Source: Limnanthes douglasii subsp. nivea (taxonomy: Eukaryota > Streptophyta > Magnoliopsida > Brassicales > Limnanthaceae). Taken from it: a stretch of 64,000 nucleotides of DNA. The DNA lies in NCBI GenBank assembly GCA_036936605.1, contig JAUPFV010000005.1, positions 124,366,453 through 124,430,452 on the forward strand, read 5' to 3'. Made by a program: the position numbers and the translations under genes. Numbering within the stretch: position 1 is the stretch's first letter; the number at the start of each line of letters is the position of its first letter. Positions 61,231 through 64,000 of the stretch are shown here, in pieces. Under the pieces are notes generated by a model that ran no database searches, was not told the DNA's origin, and was given only the letters and a program-made list of their open reading frames with translations.

Positions 61231-62199
61231 GTGAATATACAAAGGGTTTAATTATTTTTCCGCGATTTGTTAATTATTATTTGATGTGATTTCTAATAAT
61301 ATATAACAAAAAGTGCTGATATAATAAGTGTTGTTTACTAACTGTCAAATTATTTACAACATTATCATTAATAAAATTTTGATTTTTATTTAAAATATTT
61401 ATTTCGATACCATATTTTATTTTATATAATTGCATAGCATATTACAAATGGGCTGGATAATAAAAGACATGCCACAAGCCCCTGTTTAGATGAGAGTAAA
61501 TGTGTTTTTGGAAACAAGTGTAATTTAAATTTGAATTTGTTTTTATAATCAATATTTTTGGTACTGCTGAAAAATATTCTAAAAGTAAAAACAGATTCAA
61601 TATCTATTATGAATATTAAAATTTTAATTCCAATTTTTTAAAAGTTTATTTTTTTTATATATTTTTCAAATCCAATTCTAGCACTAATTTGGTTAGAGAT
61701 TCTCCTTACACTCCCTTTAATCTTTCCTAAACTTTGTTTAGAAGTTCTTTTAAGATAAGGAATAAATACATAACGTTTAAATTAGAGTACTATTGGTTTC
61801 TTTCTTAATGTAAGAACCGTGTGTGTTCAGACATAGCACGAGACAACGTAAAAGTGTCTCTAAGGTGAGCCACTCTCCGATCATTCTGATTCAGAGATTC
61901 TCCTCAAACTATCTTTACTCTTTCTAAACCGATTTCTCACTTTTCTTTCCATACTCTTCCTTCACATGGTACTATTGTAGTGGGGCAGCTAGATAATCAA
62001 TTTTATTTGGTAATTGGATTCCGTCCTATAATTTTAGAAGGTAATGCATTTATTATGAGTCATTCCACTTTGGATCTCCCGAAAACATGAAAAGTTTGTC
62101 TATTTGGTTACTTCCTCTCTCAACTCCCCAACCTTTCTTAACTAAAGGTCAATTTTGAATCTTAGGACTGATGAAATTCAAGAGCCTTCATGAAATTTA
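61231..62199. other. Interval with direct repeats, left of the LINE
   Basis: The first part is AT-rich and non-coding. A 147-bp repeat unit (61748-61894) recurs at 62522-62668 inside the LINE ORF1 region. A second short unit (GATTCTCCT.ACA.T..CTTTA.TCTTTC.TAAAC) occurs at about 61698 and 61906. Some of 61900-62200 may be the diverged start of L1 ORF1. Confidence 0.5.
61748..61894 (+). repeat. 147-bp direct repeat, copy 1
   Basis: TTTTAAGATAAGGAATA...TCTGATTCAG. The partner is at 62522-62668, with about nine differences by eye. Confidence 0.8.
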
Positions 62200-62219
62200 T
62201 TTCTTTTTCTAGTTTTGCA

Positions 62220-62854
62220 CTGAGGAATTGGCGAAAAAGGTTTTGGATTTGGCCCATTGGCATTTCAGCGGTCTTCGTATGATCCTTCAAATTTAGGAGC
62301 CCCTGGCCACTCTTATTAAGGACCCTAATAAGGAAGTTCCGATTTGGGTGAAAGCTTTGAACTTTCCCCTTGAATTATGGATGACGGGAGGTTTTAGTAG
62401 CATTGAGCCGACTACTGGTACTCCATTATACACTGATAAATAGATTGAGAGAAAGAAACTATTAATGTTGCACGTATAACATCATAATCAGGGTAGATTT
62501 AGATATTTGTTTCAAAGTTTTTTTTAAGATAAGGAATAGATACATAACGTTTAAAATAGAGTACAAATGGTTTCTTTTTTAATGTAAGAACCGTGTGTGT
62601 TCAGACATAGTACGAGACAACGTAAAAATGTCTCTAAGGTGAGCCACTCTCTGATCATTCTGATTCAGGTTTATGAGGAATCTGATCATTGTGAGCTTGG
62701 TCCATATTCAGAGAAGATCCCTCCATCAGATCCGCTGAAGATGTACATCGGTAATGAGGTAAATTCTCCACCATATAAGTTCCGCTTCACTTGCAAAAGT
62801 GCAAACGGTAAAATGGTGTTGTCCTCCGAAAAACCATCAAATGACCATCATTAA
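62220..62854 (+). pseudogene. L1 ORF1 (nucleic-acid-binding protein) remnant
   Basis: VLDLAHWHFSGLRMILQ, then VPIWVKALNFPLELW and GTPLYTDK fit the DUF4283 domain of plant L1 ORF1 proteins (about 62240-62450). The 147-bp repeat interrupts it at 62522-62668. After it, VYEESDHCELGPYSEKIPPSD could be the end of ORF1, but no clear zinc knuckle is seen. Stops at several places. Confidence 0.6.
62522..62668 (+). repeat. 147-bp direct repeat, copy 2
   Basis: Same unit as 61748-61894, lying between two parts of the L1 ORF1. Confidence 0.8.
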
Positions 62855-62864
62855 GTTTTCTTTC

Positions 62865-64000
62865 TTATTATTATTGCTTCATGGAATGTACGTGACCTAA
62901 ACGATTCAGTTATGCAAAAAGATGCCATTAATGTCATTATTAGTAATAATATATCCCTAATGATACCAATACGAATAAAAGTCTAAAGTTATAAAGTTGT
63001 TTCTATTATAAGATCCATGGTCCCTTTTTGACATGTTATTACCAATCATACTTCTCATGTTCTTGGTATAATTTGGATAATGTAGAACCCTAATAAAATT
63101 ACTATTTTCATGTTATCTCAATCTTCTGAACTAATTCATTGTAAAACAAGATATCATAACTTCTTTTTTAACTTTCGTTTTTATGCCATCTGTGCTTTCA
63201 AATAATACTTTAGATGGTATCCCGCTCTAGAGTGATATTGAGACAATTGCAGCCCAAGATTAGGGCATTACCTGGGTTACCTTTTGTGACTTCAATGTTA
63301 TCTGTAAGCCAAAGGAGCGTATTGGCTCATATGAGAACTGATCTTTAGCAATTGATGAATTTAATAATTGATGCTACTAGTGTGAGCTTAGTAACTTCCG
63401 CTCTATTGGCTTTCACTTTACTTGAATTAATAAACAACCTACTAATCATATTCTTTCTAAATTTAATCGTTTAGTCAATTCTGTCTAGGACGAGTCTTTT
63501 CATATTCCTTTTGTTTATCATAGGTTTATTCCATCCTCAGGTCATACTACAGTGACCCTTCATCATGAGACCCCTCTCAAACATAACAAAACACCTTTCA
63601 AACTCTTTAACATATATAAATCCCACCACTCTTGCAAATTTATTGTTTCTAATAGTTAAAACCTTCAAACTAATTCAAAAGGTATGAGTTTGGTCTCTGA
63701 AAAACTCAACCATCTTTATTTGGAGCTTAATTGTCTCAATTGTAAAGAATTTAATGACATAAATGTGAGAGTCTCTACTTCCCAATCAAATATGTTCAAT
63801 TCCCAAATCTTCCTATCACAAGACCATCTCAACCGTGATCTTTTGTCGAAAGAGATTGAGACATTTTCTTTGTTTATTTTTTTAACCGAGCTGAAGAATC
63901 AATTCTTAAAAATATATAGAGGAAATTGGCTTAAACTTCGCAACATGAAAATATCAAGTTTTTCAATAATTCCATTAAATATCGTCTATTTCTCAATAAG
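62865..64000 (+). pseudogene. L1 ORF2, endonuclease part
   Basis: It opens with IIIASWNVRDLNDSVMQKDAI, the AP-endonuclease start of plant L1 ORF2 (SWNVRGLN...), then a remnant IIWIM.NPNKITIFMLSQSSELIHC near 63060-63140 corresponding to the ...IW..W.P......s.Q.ih block. Later sequence to the window end shows only scattered matches with many stops. The RT domain would lie beyond the window. Confidence 0.65.

Larger units (their letters stand above)
62200..64000 (+). mobile_element. L1-type LINE, cut by window edge
   Basis: ORF1 with a DUF4283-like segment is followed by the start of ORF2 with an endonuclease, in L1 order. It runs off the right edge. Heavily mutated. Confidence 0.7.

Overview
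The window is from a flowering-plant nuclear genome, probably a eudicot, but I cannot name the species. The evidence is AT-rich DNA, plant-type GT..AG introns, and several nested plant transposable-element families: Ty3/gypsy Tat-clade elements, Ty1/copia, MULE, hAT, pogo/Emigrant and L1. I found no convincing host gene, rRNA, tRNA or CRISPR array. Nearly everything is mobile DNA at different stages of decay.

Layout. 1-1052: the 5' end of a minus-strand gypsy element running off the left edge (gag, PBS, LTR). 2033-3938 and 23313-25190: two halves of an old Mutator-like element (MULE copy 1), with an OTU-type transposase (+) and a plant mobile domain (PMD) gene (-) facing each other. About 18.6 kb of later insertions separates them: Tat element A (4058-13684, plus strand, TSD ATGAC) and Tat element B (14064-23064, minus strand, TSD AAAAT). 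26150-42820: a second, better preserved MULE (copy 2), again with a PMD gene (+) and an OTU-type transposase (-) convergent and about 280 bp apart. Its PMD intron 2 holds a 10.5-kb Tat element C (27591-38060, TSD TAGTC). 43427-53520: a copia element (E) split by a truncated Tat element (D), which is itself split by a 1.4-kb hAT element (50076-51471, 8-bp TSD). 53745-54714: an internally deleted pogo/Emigrant element. 55222 to about 61230: another copia element (F). 62200-64000: an L1 LINE running off the right edge.

How the parts work together. Elements A-D are one Tat-type superfamily with a two-sided plan. Gag-Pro-Pol reads from the 5' LTR. A separate antisense gene reads inward from near the 3' LTR and encodes a gypsy-transposon-like domain followed by a coiled coil. 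Its single short intron sits at the same position in all four elements. In A, B and C an in-frame amber codon sits at the same place between protease and reverse transcriptase. A hairpin lies just after pol in all four, and paired palindromes lie in the antisense gene's 3' region in A-C. These repeated features look like real parts of the element's expression programme rather than decay.

The two MULEs point to a MULE family that carries a PMD protein convergent with a FAR1/MULE/SWIM/OTU transposase, a layout like the two convergent genes of maize MuDR. Every coding region seen here has stops or frameshifts, so none of these copies looks autonomous now. All similarity and identity statements were made by eye from the sequence and from remembered family motifs. 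No database search was run.
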